Notes under the pieces: generated by a model
The model's database searches: none
The model's input: only the letters and a program-made list of their open reading frames with translations
What the model was told of the DNA's origin: nothing
From: Cerrena zonata
Taxonomy: Eukaryota > Basidiomycota > Agaricomycetes > Polyporales > Cerrenaceae
Length of the DNA: 64,000 nt
Reading direction: 5' to 3'
Assembly: GCA_038087015.1 (NCBI GenBank)
Contig: JASBNA010000022.1
Coordinates: 62,001-126,000 of the forward strand
Shown: positions 33,776-44,804 of the stretch, piece after piece
Layout: each line of letters begins with the position of its first letter
Numbering within the stretch: the first letter of the stretch is position 1
Made by a program: the position numbers and the translations under genes

Positions 33776-35881
33776 ATGACCTCCCAAGAAGACGAGAAAG
33801 TCTCCCTGGATCAGGGCAGTCAGGATGTTGTCAGCAAAGACCAGATTGCCGATGACTCGACTCGACTTGACTCACGTCCTCAGACTTGGTACGATAAAGT
33901 CACTCTCTTCCTCACAAAATGGGGTGTGGAAACCAATGGGTATTGAAGATTAGTTTGTTTAATACGCGTGTAAGAACTAACACCGTATTCAAACAGAATC
34001 GATCCTATACCACCAGAGAATAGAACCGATACCAAAATGTTCCAGATGTTTTTCGTCTGGTTTTCCGCGAATATGAACGTTTTAGCGTATGTACTATCTC
34101 GATTGTCTTGCTAATCATACCGACATACTCCGCAGGCTCGGAACGGGCGCTGCTGGACCAGCCTTCTTTGGACTCGGTACTTCCCAATGCCTCATTATTC
34201 TCACCATTGTCGATCTTTTGTAAGTTCCGCTGATTTGCTACCTCTATTTCTGGTTCCCAATACTCTCCTTAGGTCATGCGTCGTACCAGCTTACTTGTAA
34301 GTGTTTAAGGTAAACTACCGAGACTCTAAATTTCGATATTGAGTTTCACCTTCAGTGCCGTTTTCGGTCCGAAACTTGGTACACGCTCAATGGTTACGGC
34401 TCGCTTCTCATTTGGGTAGGTATCGCTCCTTTCTCATCTTGAAGCCGCCTCATTTCCCTATCTTTGTCATTCCAGCTACTACGGTGCAATCATCCCAAGC
34501 GCCCTTACCGTCTTCTCGATGCAAGGCTTCCTCATTCTGAACTGTATAATTGGCGGCCAAACTCTGGCTAGCGTTTCTGGACATCTGGATGATACCCTTG
34601 GGATCGTAATAATTGGTTTGATATCTCTGGCTGTCAGTCATTTTATACATGCTGCATTCATCTAAAACTGACAATTGTCTAGGTGACATTCTGTGGATAC
34701 AGGGTGTTACATTGGTACGAAAGTGTGGCTTGGATACCCAATGTTATCACGTTTATTGTTCTCTTGGGTGTTGGAGGCAAAAACCTGTCCAACGCCCCTG
34801 CTACGGCTCCCGTCACTGCATCTTCGGTAATTACCTTTGCGACTACAACCGCATCCTCTGTGATCAGTTGGTGCATGATGACGCCAGACTACGGCGTGTA
34901 TCACAATGTGAAAACCCCTACGTGAGTTGAATATAGGCCTCGCGTGAAAGTCCGCTCATAATATTCCGTAGATGGCGAATCTTTACTTACACGTATCTCG
35001 GCTTTTTCATAGCAAGTGTACGCCACCCATGGGTTTTTAGCTTGAGTCTCATGCTCATCATGTACTTCAGATCACGGGCCATTTCTTAGGTGCCATTTTT
35101 GCTGCTTCAGCCACTAACGATCCTGCCTGGGAGGCTGGGTTCGATAACGGGAACAGCGTTGGTGGTCTTATCAATGCCGTGTTGGCACCCGCCGGTGGAT
35201 TTGGAAAATTCCTCACGGTTTTGCTTGCATTGACGATCCCGAGTGCTTGTACGTTGTCTTCTATGTTTTGATTATTAGTTTTCAATATCTTGACAGGTGC
35301 ACCAACTATGTACACGTTTGGTATGAGTTTCATGACCATAGGGCCTTTCTTCGCGAAAGTCCCGAGATATGTTTTCGCTATTGTGTCGGAAGCAATGTAC
35401 GTTGTATTATTATCTGATCGTGACCGTTACGGGCTAATCGTCCGGACGTCCCAGACTTATTCCAGTTGCGATTATTGGAGCAAAGAAATTCTATGTGACT
35501 TTTGTCAACGTCATCAGTATGTTCTTACACTGCCTCTCCAAAGTTGTTTGTCTGAATTTCGTTTTAGGTATCATTGGTTACTGGAGCACGGTATTTGCAG
35601 TGATAATTCTCCTTGAGCACTTCGTCTTCCGCAAAAACAATTTTGGTCTCTACGACATTGCAGACTGGGACAAGCCCCGAAAGCTACCAATTGGTGCCGC
35701 TGCTCTTATAGCCTTCTTCTCTGCCTTCGGCATAATCGTCCCTTGCATGTCACAAACAGCCTACGTCGGACCTATCGCAAATGCGGGAGCTGGCGATATA
35801 GGAATCCTCGCCGGATCTGCTGTGGCGCTCATTGTGTATCTCGCTCTGCGTTCCTTGGAACGATCGTGGTATCAGAGATGA
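33776..35881 (+). CDS. NCS1 purine-cytosine permease (FCY2-like)
   Basis: About 12 exons encode roughly 500 residues. A hydrophilic N-terminus leads to VETNGIDPIPPENRTDTKMF, a sequence typical of fungal FCY2-type permeases, then FFVWFSANMNVLALGTGAAG in helix 1. Further helices include FSFGYYGAIIPSALTVFSMQ, HWYESVAWIPNVITFIVLLG and SIIGYWSTVFAVIILLEHFV, and the gene ends in SLERSWYQR. The family imports purines, cytosine or related bases with protons at the plasma membrane. Subfamily substrate cannot be fixed by eye. It follows GPI3 by 229 bp on the same strand and converges with the APC permease (107 bp between stops). Confidence 0.93.
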
Positions 35882-35988
35882 GAACTGGGGATGTATAATA
35901 GAATAAATATAATCAAGCAACACATATTCGGTAAATGATACTACAACTACAGTTCGTTGTACACGTTGATTGGTAATGTGAGAACGAT

Positions 35989-38261
35989 CTAATTCTTTCC
36001 TTCTTTCTCGAATTCCTCCACTGCGGAAACACCAGAGCTGGAGTCATCACCTCCAGAACCGACAGTATCCACGTTTGCCTTTGGTCCTTTGAACCAGTAA
36101 TAACCCCCATATACAGGCAAGTAATAGTACAAGGCACTTAATATGATCACTGCGCCGAACACTGGTGCAGTGTAATTCATATCTGCACCAGTCGGGCTAG
36201 ATGTTGTCGGAAAAGCCACTACCGTGATGGTAAATATCATCCATAGAAGGGTGATGTAGGCAACTGGACGACCCTACTCGATTTTGAGTCAGGAAATTCA
36301 TTCTAGTACGTCATACCTCCGTTCACTCACCCAGATACCCAGATTGAATGGCCCTGGGGACCATTCTTGACCACCGAAAAATCTACTAGAGATCGGGATT
36401 ATGTAGGCCGTGTATTGTCCAGTAACTGCCAAACTGAAAATCGCGGAAATGGCGGTAGGTCCAGCGAATGCCAAAAGACCTAAGCACAATGCACCAAAGG
36501 CGGCGAATATCACTGAGTTCACAGGAGTACCTGTATGTTTGTTGATGCGATATAGAAATCCTGACCCGGGAAGTGCACCATCGCGAGAGAATGCAAAGAT
36601 TTGTCGAGAACAGGCAGTCACCTAGAAACGGATGGCATGAATCGAGACATCCTCTGTTTGGAAGCTTTTATGAGGACGACGTACTATGCTGGTGCCCATC
36701 AAGAATCTACGATTCAAGACGTGACTCAGAACATGGCCCATAATACATGTAGCTCAAGAACACTCACTGTACAAACACTATGATAGACCAAATGACCAAC
36801 GTCCCGTTCCTCCCAAGGCTGTTAAAAAGAATCTGTCTCTTCTCAGACAAGAATTGATATATACAGAAGAAGAATACGAACCGTTGCCATTGGTTGACCT
36901 ATAGGATTGGCCAGTATGTTTTCGACATCATTCCCCATACAAAAAGCGAGGACAATATTAATTGCTTGATAATATATTTTCAAAATGCATTCATTATTCG
37001 TTGAGCTGGACGACTTACCGAAGCCAAGAATGCCCGCTATGGATGCAGCGCTGATAATTCCCCATGGAACCTGCAGGGAGGATATCAGATGCTTATTTTA
37101 CCCGCATAAGAGAGTATTGCAGACCGCAACAGGTGCATTGGCAGCCTCCTCGCTGATATGAACCGGCGCGTCAAATCCACCTAGTCAAGAGTTGACAGGT
37201 GAGATTTGATCGAGACAGACGAGAAACAAACCAATTGTCCACAATGGAGCCAAAAAGCTCAGAATAAATGCCCATCCATTAGGCCAGCCGTACACTATAC
37301 ATATACACCATTCAGCCTAGAGAACGAAATTCAAATGGATATACTCACAATTTGAGAATCCACTGAAGGCATACTTAGCCGAATTCTTGAACTGCCCCGG
37401 TGTAGCGGCAGGGAGAGCAATGATGATGGCAAAACACAAGCTGCCAGTAGATCAACGATCCATTTTGTAATATGAAGGATTTTGAACTTACAGAACATTG
37501 AGTACGATGTAAACACCTTGAAGCCTAGCCACGACAGAGGTCGCTAAGGATGCTATGCAAACATGGCTCACGATAAGGGCTGCATAGACCCCGCTATTTT
37601 ATCCTTAGTAAATATTCTGTCTTGAGGCAGCTATGAAGTTGCTCCATACAATATCTGACCCGTTGTCGGGATAAAGGTCATATCAGACCCGATACTGACA
37701 GCAGCCATGAGCTGCACCGCACAACCCCAATCAATGGATGCGATTCCGGCAATGTTTCCTATCGTATTAGAATCTATACTAACAAGTAAGTGGCATTGCC
37801 CAAGGGCATCAAAATACACATACATCCACATATCCAAGATAACAGGTTTTTCCATCTTGGAGGTGCGTATCGGTGGGACCAGTAATAAAGACCTCCCGAT
37901 GTGGGCGCTGCAGAGCCCAACTCGGCAAGAGACATGGCGACAAAAATCAAAAATATGGAGCAGATCAACCACTGTAAAGGATATAAGATTCCTGTCATAG
38001 ACGGGTGCAGAAGTCGTTTTGATAACTTACACCCCAAACAAGTGCTGTAGGACCTCCATTAGGTAGAGCGTACACCAAAACGGAGCTGAAGCTGCTTTGA
38101 GAGAATGATAAGAGGAGCAGCTAGCATGCTCACGCAATGGAAGGAACGAGCCCAATGATACTGAAGCCAATACCGAATACCTCGTGAGGTTTGAAGGCTC
38201 GTTTCAGCTCTTGCTTATACCCAAGCTGAGCAAGCAAGATAGCGTCGGAATCCGTAGCCAT
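35989..38261 (-). CDS. APC-superfamily amino acid/GABA/choline permease (UGA4/HNM1-like)
   Basis: A multi-exon gene of about 530 residues. It starts MATDSDAILLAQLGYKQELK, followed by EVFGIGFSIIGLVPSIASVL, GGPTALVWGW, AMSLAELGSAAPTSGGLYYW and LSWICGYSNTIGNIAGIASI, the usual start of fungal GABA/choline-type APC permeases. Later parts include DAPVHISEEAANAPVAVPWG and the conserved SRQIFAFSRDGALPGSGFLY. The C-terminus is acidic and Ser-rich (SGGDDSSSGVSAVEEFEKEG), as in permeases controlled by endocytosis. A plasma-membrane uptake role is inferred; substrate not resolvable. Confidence 0.93.
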
Positions 38262-39291
38262 TATGATCTGAAGTCAATTTCCAAGCTCAATGTTGGTGCG
38301 CAGGAGTCAGTGGATGCCAAGCTCTTGGAATAAGAGTAAGTAATCGACAGTGCGTCTTATATCCTTGAGTGTGGGGACTCCTACTCAATGAGATAACGCC
38401 GACGAGCACCCAGATAGCCCAGATACACACCGTATATTTTTGAATCCGTAATCCCATTGTAGTATCACGGGAGATCATAAGTCCTGGTCCTTCGCCACTC
38501 TATCTTCCATTGGAAGTGAGATAAGCTATCTATCTTGAGAACGCGATGATTGGTCTTCTTTCCAGAATAGTGAGATATCATGTTTGTTTATCGTTTACTC
38601 TAATGCAAGATAAGCACGTCCATTGGCACCGTCACATTCAGTAGTGGAGATGTTTAGAGAAAAACATGTTCAATGCTGACCACTGACAAGGATCTTGCTT
38701 TGTCAGTTCTGGGCTCTTGAATGACTAAAGAATCGCCAGTGAAGTTGCATGTAATCACTGATTGGACTGACACGTCTTGTACACAGCCTCATCTTCTGAC
38801 CCAGTTTATAAACACTCAGGCCTCCAAATTCACCATGATCATTGTCAGCGCGACCTACAAGGCAGAAGCGGAATTGTAAATGACGTACATAGAGCTTATT
38901 ACGCTTGTGCACGATGATAGAACCGAATAATCATATTGAGCGAGATCATGACAGTTAGTTATTGTTATTTTCTTAGGTCGTGATGAGTGAGGCCTGAGGC
39001 CTGAGGTATGGCTATCAAGTATTGAGTACCGATATCCGATATACTTATATGCAGGTTGAGCTTTGTCGAACTTCGGTTGTGGTGAGAGATGAGATGTCCA
39101 GCGCCTCCTGACGCCGAACATCGGGTAATATAAGTACATCAAACGGTTCTATAATACAAGTTATGGCCGGGAAGGTGATGGGGGACAATGAGCTTCGTAT
39201 TTCATCAGACCAACCATTCCATCGATTCAAAGGAAACAACAACAACCTTGCATTTACTGACATACGTCGTCATCTCGGTGATGTCGGTAAA
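38262..39291. other. Spacer between APC permease start and pyranose oxidase end
   Basis: It holds the 5' region of the minus-strand permease and the 3' side of the minus-strand oxidase. No supportable gene. Two short direct repeats GGCCTGAG at 38991-39005 are the only pattern seen. Confidence 0.5.
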
Positions 39292-41831
39292 TCAACGCTT
39301 CTTCAAACTGGCGATTATATGTTCACTAGCTCGAAGAGCATAGCAAATCGAGGTCAAGGTAGGATTGGCACCGAAACCGGTCGGTATGACACCATTTCCT
39401 ACAATATGTGTCAAGGTGATGTAATATCTCAGAAGGTTGGACAACTCACCTCCAACGTAGAGGTTGTCAAAGTCGTAGACCTTGCAATGGGTGTCTGCAA
39501 CATGGTCCTTCTTCGTAGGTCTAAGAGATATACGGCATTGAGTCGAATCAGATGGTACTAGGAGTAAAGTACGTACCCTGCGCGAACAGTTCCAGCGAGG
39601 TGAAGAGCAAGTCCTGGTGTCATGAATTGCGGTTGCGAGTCTGGCAAGTATCCGCCCAACTTGAGAGCTACGTCGCACATGCTATGATACACCCAAGTCA
39701 GATATCGATATAAAAGGCGAGAGACAGGACCTTACTCCGCCATCATTGCACGAGAACGCGCCTTGTCGTCATCGCTCATTTGGAACCGGAATGTGGGCTG
39801 AGGCATGTCATACGCATCCTCGTAGAATTGTTGGAACACAATTCGATTCTCTTTGCGGGGCTCCACATAGCCGAAGAATCGGAGGTCGACAATAAGACGT
39901 GTATCGATCGTCTCGGCAACTGCACCATAGGAGAAAGCATCACGATGAATCTATTTGTGGGTTGGTTCGGTAAATAAATAACTCCCGCGACACTAAGAAA
40001 TACCTGTGTGTGCCATGGATGCTCTTTGGAAAACGGAGTCGTGACTTGAGGTTCGGGGTCTCTGAACGGAATGTGGATAGGATCTCTCGGGTGACGCTTT
40101 GTGTGTGCAGCGACCTTAGCGGGCCACCAAGGAAGATTGAACGGATTTTTGTCGACCGACTTAATGAGAGATTCGTCCATCACAATCTGGCAGAAAGTCA
40201 TACTATGAAGGGTAAATTATAAGAGGCACCCTGAGGTTATATAAGAACTACGCACGGTTGCTCAGTTATGTATCGCGCCTATATATTTGAGTGCAGGAGT
40301 AAGCAGAGATATTCAGTGTAAACCATAACACGTACGAGATTAGGCGTCAATCGTGTGTCGATGGTTATGCGATCGTCCCCCCCTTCAATAGGCTCGATAT
40401 TTATGTCTGCTTTCTGAGAGTTCGCAAGAATCTGTAGTCATGGTTGTTAAAATCATTGTCTGAAGAGGTCGGTCGATATACTTACTTGAGCGGTCGCTAC
40501 CGCGCCTGCCGCCACGACGTAGGTCTTGGCACGAATGGCGAAGGTCGTGTCGCTGTGGAGATTGTGAGCAGTCTTCGGAAGCAGGTTGGTAACCTCTGCG
40601 CCGACAATAGTGTGTTTTCCTTTCCCATGAGCGTCCTCACGGATAATGACTCTGGTGCAGCGATGGTTAGTTAACAACGTGAACTTCTCGCGCTTGGCGG
40701 GATCTGTGAAAAGATCCTCCAGAATACGGTCGGCGGCATGCCATTCGACGTAGTCAGGGTCATCGAGACGGTGGCAAGCGAGAGTGAGAGGTTTAAAGAC
40801 CCTTCCCTTGTTCTTGTATTCCTTTTGGAGGGTCTTAAGTACCAGGTTGTGCCTGATGGACTCGTCGAACTCCTTGTTAGAGGAGCCGAGGACCTTCTCA
40901 GCTTGGGCATACAGGTTTTCCCAAATCTCGTCGTCCTTCTTAGGGTTTTCGTCAAGTTTCGGTCGTTCAACATATGGATTGAAGCGGGGTGTGGAACAGG
41001 TCCAGTGGGTAGACATACCACCAACACCACGTGTGACCGCTTCGGCACCTAAGTTCTCGAAGGGGTTCTGAATCGGATTCTTGCCCAACGAGACAAAAGG
41101 CCGTTCCTGTCTGTTTAGACAGTAAATATACGAGGTGTATATAATAAAATAGTAGACGTACGAATTTTGGAAGCTAGCCGGATCCAAAGTAGGGATAGAC
41201 GTATTGTTGGTTGGGATCGACACAGTGCTGAGGGCACCCTACGATAAATTCAGACGTTGAAAAGACAAGGACGAAGGATATAAATCAAGTCATACCTTGA
41301 TCACGCTAAATTGTATGATACATTTAGATATGGTGATAGCATGTATGTTCAGAATGTCATACGTACTTGACAAAACGATCGATATCCTTCTGGTACTCGA
41401 TTTCGTTCTTCTTATGATACCCGGGCACCTTGATGTAGCCAGGCTCGAAGTTGGCGGAGTAGGTTTCATCATGAGAAGTCGGTGCGTGATGTCCCTTCAA
41501 TGGCTTGGAGGTAAAAGAATCGCTGTAAGCTATCGGTTCAGATATCATACAATGGAGAGAAACGAGGGTTATACGAACGCTGCACCGATTTCACACATAA
41601 GGACACGTAGACCAGCATCAACACACTTCTTAGCGAAGGTAGAACCAATAGGTCCTAATTAAAATGAGCTAAGTATAGGACATGTATGGCATGACGACGT
41701 GATGCCTACCACTACCAGCGATGAAGACCTATATTGCGGAAGAGTCGGTAAGACGTAGATGATAGAAACGTATAACTTCTTACATCGATATCTTGGTATC
41801 TGGGGTGAAAGTTGGGGTTGGTGTTTGCCAT
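39292..41831 (-). CDS. Pyranose 2-oxidase (GMC oxidoreductase)
   Basis: About ten exons encode roughly 590-620 residues. The start [14 protein letters not shown] leads into the Rossmann FAD site [20 protein letters not shown]. Then come [20 protein letters not shown], the flavin-attachment motif [16 protein letters not shown] (the His carries covalent FAD in characterised enzymes), the substrate-loop region [20 protein letters not shown], and at the end GLALHLAGT and [14 protein letters not shown], which hold the catalytic His and Asn positions. The enzyme oxidises glucose and other pyranoses at C2 to 2-keto sugars and makes H2O2 for peroxidases. No classical signal peptide is visible, as in known fungal enzymes. 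One oddity: GTVRAG replaces the usual GTHRMG after the catalytic His. It is divergent to the dehydratase at 44805. Confidence 0.95.
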
Positions 41832-41894
41832 AGTTACAAGAGGAAGAATACGAAACGTTGAGGGACGTTGGTAGTTCCTCACAAGTCTGTGGGT

Positions 41895-41902
41895 CTTATA
41901 TA
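41895..41902 (-). promoter_or_regulatory. TATA box of the pyranose 2-oxidase gene
   Basis: On the minus strand TATATAAG lies about 65 bp before the start codon at 41831. Confidence 0.6.
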
Positions 41903-44719
41903 CTGTTTTCTAGAGGGAAAAAATGCGTACCGGTGATGATGTCAAGCTATGTCCATGCGACAGAAGCTCCGTTCGCAAGTGCTATATCGGATAACAGAGA
42001 ATGACAGGATTCCATTTGATAGGGAGCGGTCAGTATTACCCCCAGTAGGTGATGGATATTGCCAAGTAGCTGGGTCACCTAGCCGATCGTAACGTCATCC
42101 ACAACTAGTCGTCAATAGTTTGTAATCCGGTTCATATGATCACAAAATTCGTGTAGAATGACCTTACGTTGTAGAATGGTATAATATAAGTCACAACATA
42201 CAGTGTAGGCGTCGGTGTATTGATAATATAGGTCATTTGGGTATTAAGCTTTCTTGAGGCGGTAAAGGAGTGTAATGGGTTTGTGAACGCGCTCCCGAAT
42301 AAGGTACTCGTAAATCATTACTTCACCACCTCAACAGATCTAGAGCATCGGAAGACAATCCGACGAAATAACATGACCAACGTACCTGTGTTTATATCGT
42401 TATTTCCGAAACCTTGTCGGAACAGTCGTGACTCACGCGCCGGTGGAATTTGCAGATGCCCCCTGGTGGAAGCTTTGCCCTCGAACACCTCCCTTGGAGC
42501 TCTATGGAGAGCCAAAGGGTATAGTTCGCCAAGAGGTCGGTTTTTGTTGAGACCGACAGAATATGGAGAGCCGATTAACGCATTGGAATGATTGGATGAT
42601 AAATCTCTTGGAATATCAATATCCATGGTAGGCCTTCTCAACTTTCAGGATCCACTTCAAGTCACTTTGACAGTTAGAACAGGCTGGAGAAGTGGGAGCG
42701 ACCCTGTGGCGCCTGTGATTCTATCATGAGCGCACGTCGATGGCGAGTTGTGGAAGGCCACTCACTCAAAAAGAAGTCCGGGCCTGACCCCATTTGAGGA
42801 CTGTTCCTCTATCACCGGGACACGTGTGAAGGTGAAAAGGACACGTTGCACATTTACATCCTAATCTGTGTCTAGCGATCCTCACATGAGCTGCATAAAC
42901 GTCCAAAGAGAAGCACTACGCACCTAGACCGCATACATCAATCATAATTTGACGTGTACAGTGATTCAGTTTGCGATAGACTTGGGTGACAAAGAATAAA
43001 GGTCAGTCCTGTACAAGAATACCTTCGTGTTCACTGCTTTAGAAGCGATGCACGTACGAGCCTGTCGACGGGAAGGCGAAGAACATTCTATTCTCTACAC
43101 AGGATGGAGCAAAAAGGTGATATATTTTTCATACTTATTCATACCTAGACTCGTTTCCAGCCTCTAGGACTGAGAGAACGACCATCACTCATACCAACAT
43201 CTGAGACTCGTGTTTAAGCCGCCCTGCGACCAATCTGAAAAGTCACGTTGATTACCAGACTTTAGTGAGAATATGAGAAATGTGATACAGCTCTAGGCTT
43301 ACTTCAAAATCATTAGACGTCTCGTAGTGAAGCTCGTTATTGTGACCACAGCGGCGTTCACGGTATTGAGAAAAGAAGGATTCAATACTAGGCGCTCTCT
43401 CCACCTTTCTTATCCGCATCGGGTAGCGATCATGATATTGATTATCGAGTCTTCCAACGTTCAAACTCATTCAATCAACATCGTCCAGTAGCATATTTCA
43501 GAGTACAGGTAGAAGTCATATTTTCTATCTATATATTACTAAAACTCCAGACCTCAGCAGCCTAGAGGCCAACGAGCGTTGTGCAGTTCTTGAGGATCTG
43601 AAGGGAACGTCCACCCTCTCGCTGAGTCTCACGTCAAAAAGACAAATGGGGAAAACTCATACTTCCTTGACGTTGTAGCAAACATGAACGAACGGTTTAA
43701 GGTTAATTATAAACGTTAACCAGTCCTGCCGTCTCTTTAACAAGGTATTTGACATATTCCTGCGGCGGTGGGTTTAAGAACCCTCAAGAACCTGCGATAT
43801 CTCTGATCCTTCTTCAACGGTCATCAGAGTAACGGGACATTCCAAGTTTTAACGATGACCATCGTAAGTTGATATTTCCGAGTCCAGGTCACCATGATCT
43901 TGAATCTAGGCACCACCGTATTCCGATAAGATAAGCGAACCCGACTGCAGTTGAGCGCCTGTCTCAGGCCCCTTGCTTGCTACTGCAGTAACCTACTACT
44001 GCACTTGTCGAACTCGAAAGGAATTAAGTATGAATATTCCGGAAACTGGTCTGTGGTTGTGGAACTGTACTGGTGTCGAACGGCGTGTAGCTACCTACTT
44101 GCTTGGACTTGTCAATTATCACAAGGGCCTAGACCTACTACGCTGAGTCCATAACATGAAAGCATCTTGAAGACGTAGGACCCGGGTCATGATAACGAAG
44201 CTCCTGGCGAAGATCTGATTCGAATTTCAGATCCATTCACCACCCAGTCTATGAAACCAGTGTACAGAGGCTCTTAGTCCGGCCTCGCTCCGGAATGGAA
44301 GAGGCATCTTATTCATGAAACTTTCTTTCTTTCAAAACGTTAGAAGTGGCGCGTGAAGTCGGCTGAGGTGGGTGAACACAAATTTGCTTCTCCCATCTAA
44401 CTGGCAAGTCTTTGACAGATGTAACTTTCATTAATTGACCGCATCATTCCCTTTAGCGTTCTTTGTACATTCTATGGATATGGACATGGTGCTTACGATG
44501 TCGGCGAGTGGAGAAGCCAAGACACGCAGGACCCCAGTGACCAATGCGTTAATTTTAGGACAGTCCATACCTCCGCCTGTTTATCAAATGTCATGCATAG
44601 ACGTGTAAAGCATCTCGTCATAGCGGAGGTGCTCATGCACGTATGACGAATGTGTGTTGGACTTAACAGTCCACGCAAGCACCGTATACTAGCGCATGTG
44701 CATCTAAGAAAAGGGCACA

Positions 44720-44727
44720 TATATAAT
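44720..44727 (+). promoter_or_regulatory. TATA box of the dehydratase gene
   Basis: TATATAAT in GGGCACATATATAATC lies about 80 bp before the ATG at 44805, which itself has a good context (CACCATG). Confidence 0.65.
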
Positions 44728-44804
44728 CTATCTTTCATCCCCTCGCTTTCTCATCGCTCTGTATCATCTGAATTCACGACAGCTTCACGCCTAATAGTAT
44801 CACC

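Larger units (their letters stand above)
41832..44804. other. 3 kb shared 5' region between pyranose oxidase and dehydratase genes
   Basis: This unusually long intergenic segment lies head to head between the two pathway genes. Open frames (for example 42318-42641 minus and 42283-42591 plus) overlap each other and show no family. It carries a TATA box near each end. No transposon ends were recognised. It probably contains both promoters and may hide a non-coding RNA or a decayed gene. Confidence 0.5.

Noticed and set aside
39550..39640. Loss of the catalytic His in pyranose oxidase
   Set aside because: By comparison with glucose oxidase the catalytic His is the one before xxGT, which is present; only the later THRM-type residues differ. 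Kept as a variation, not as inactivation.
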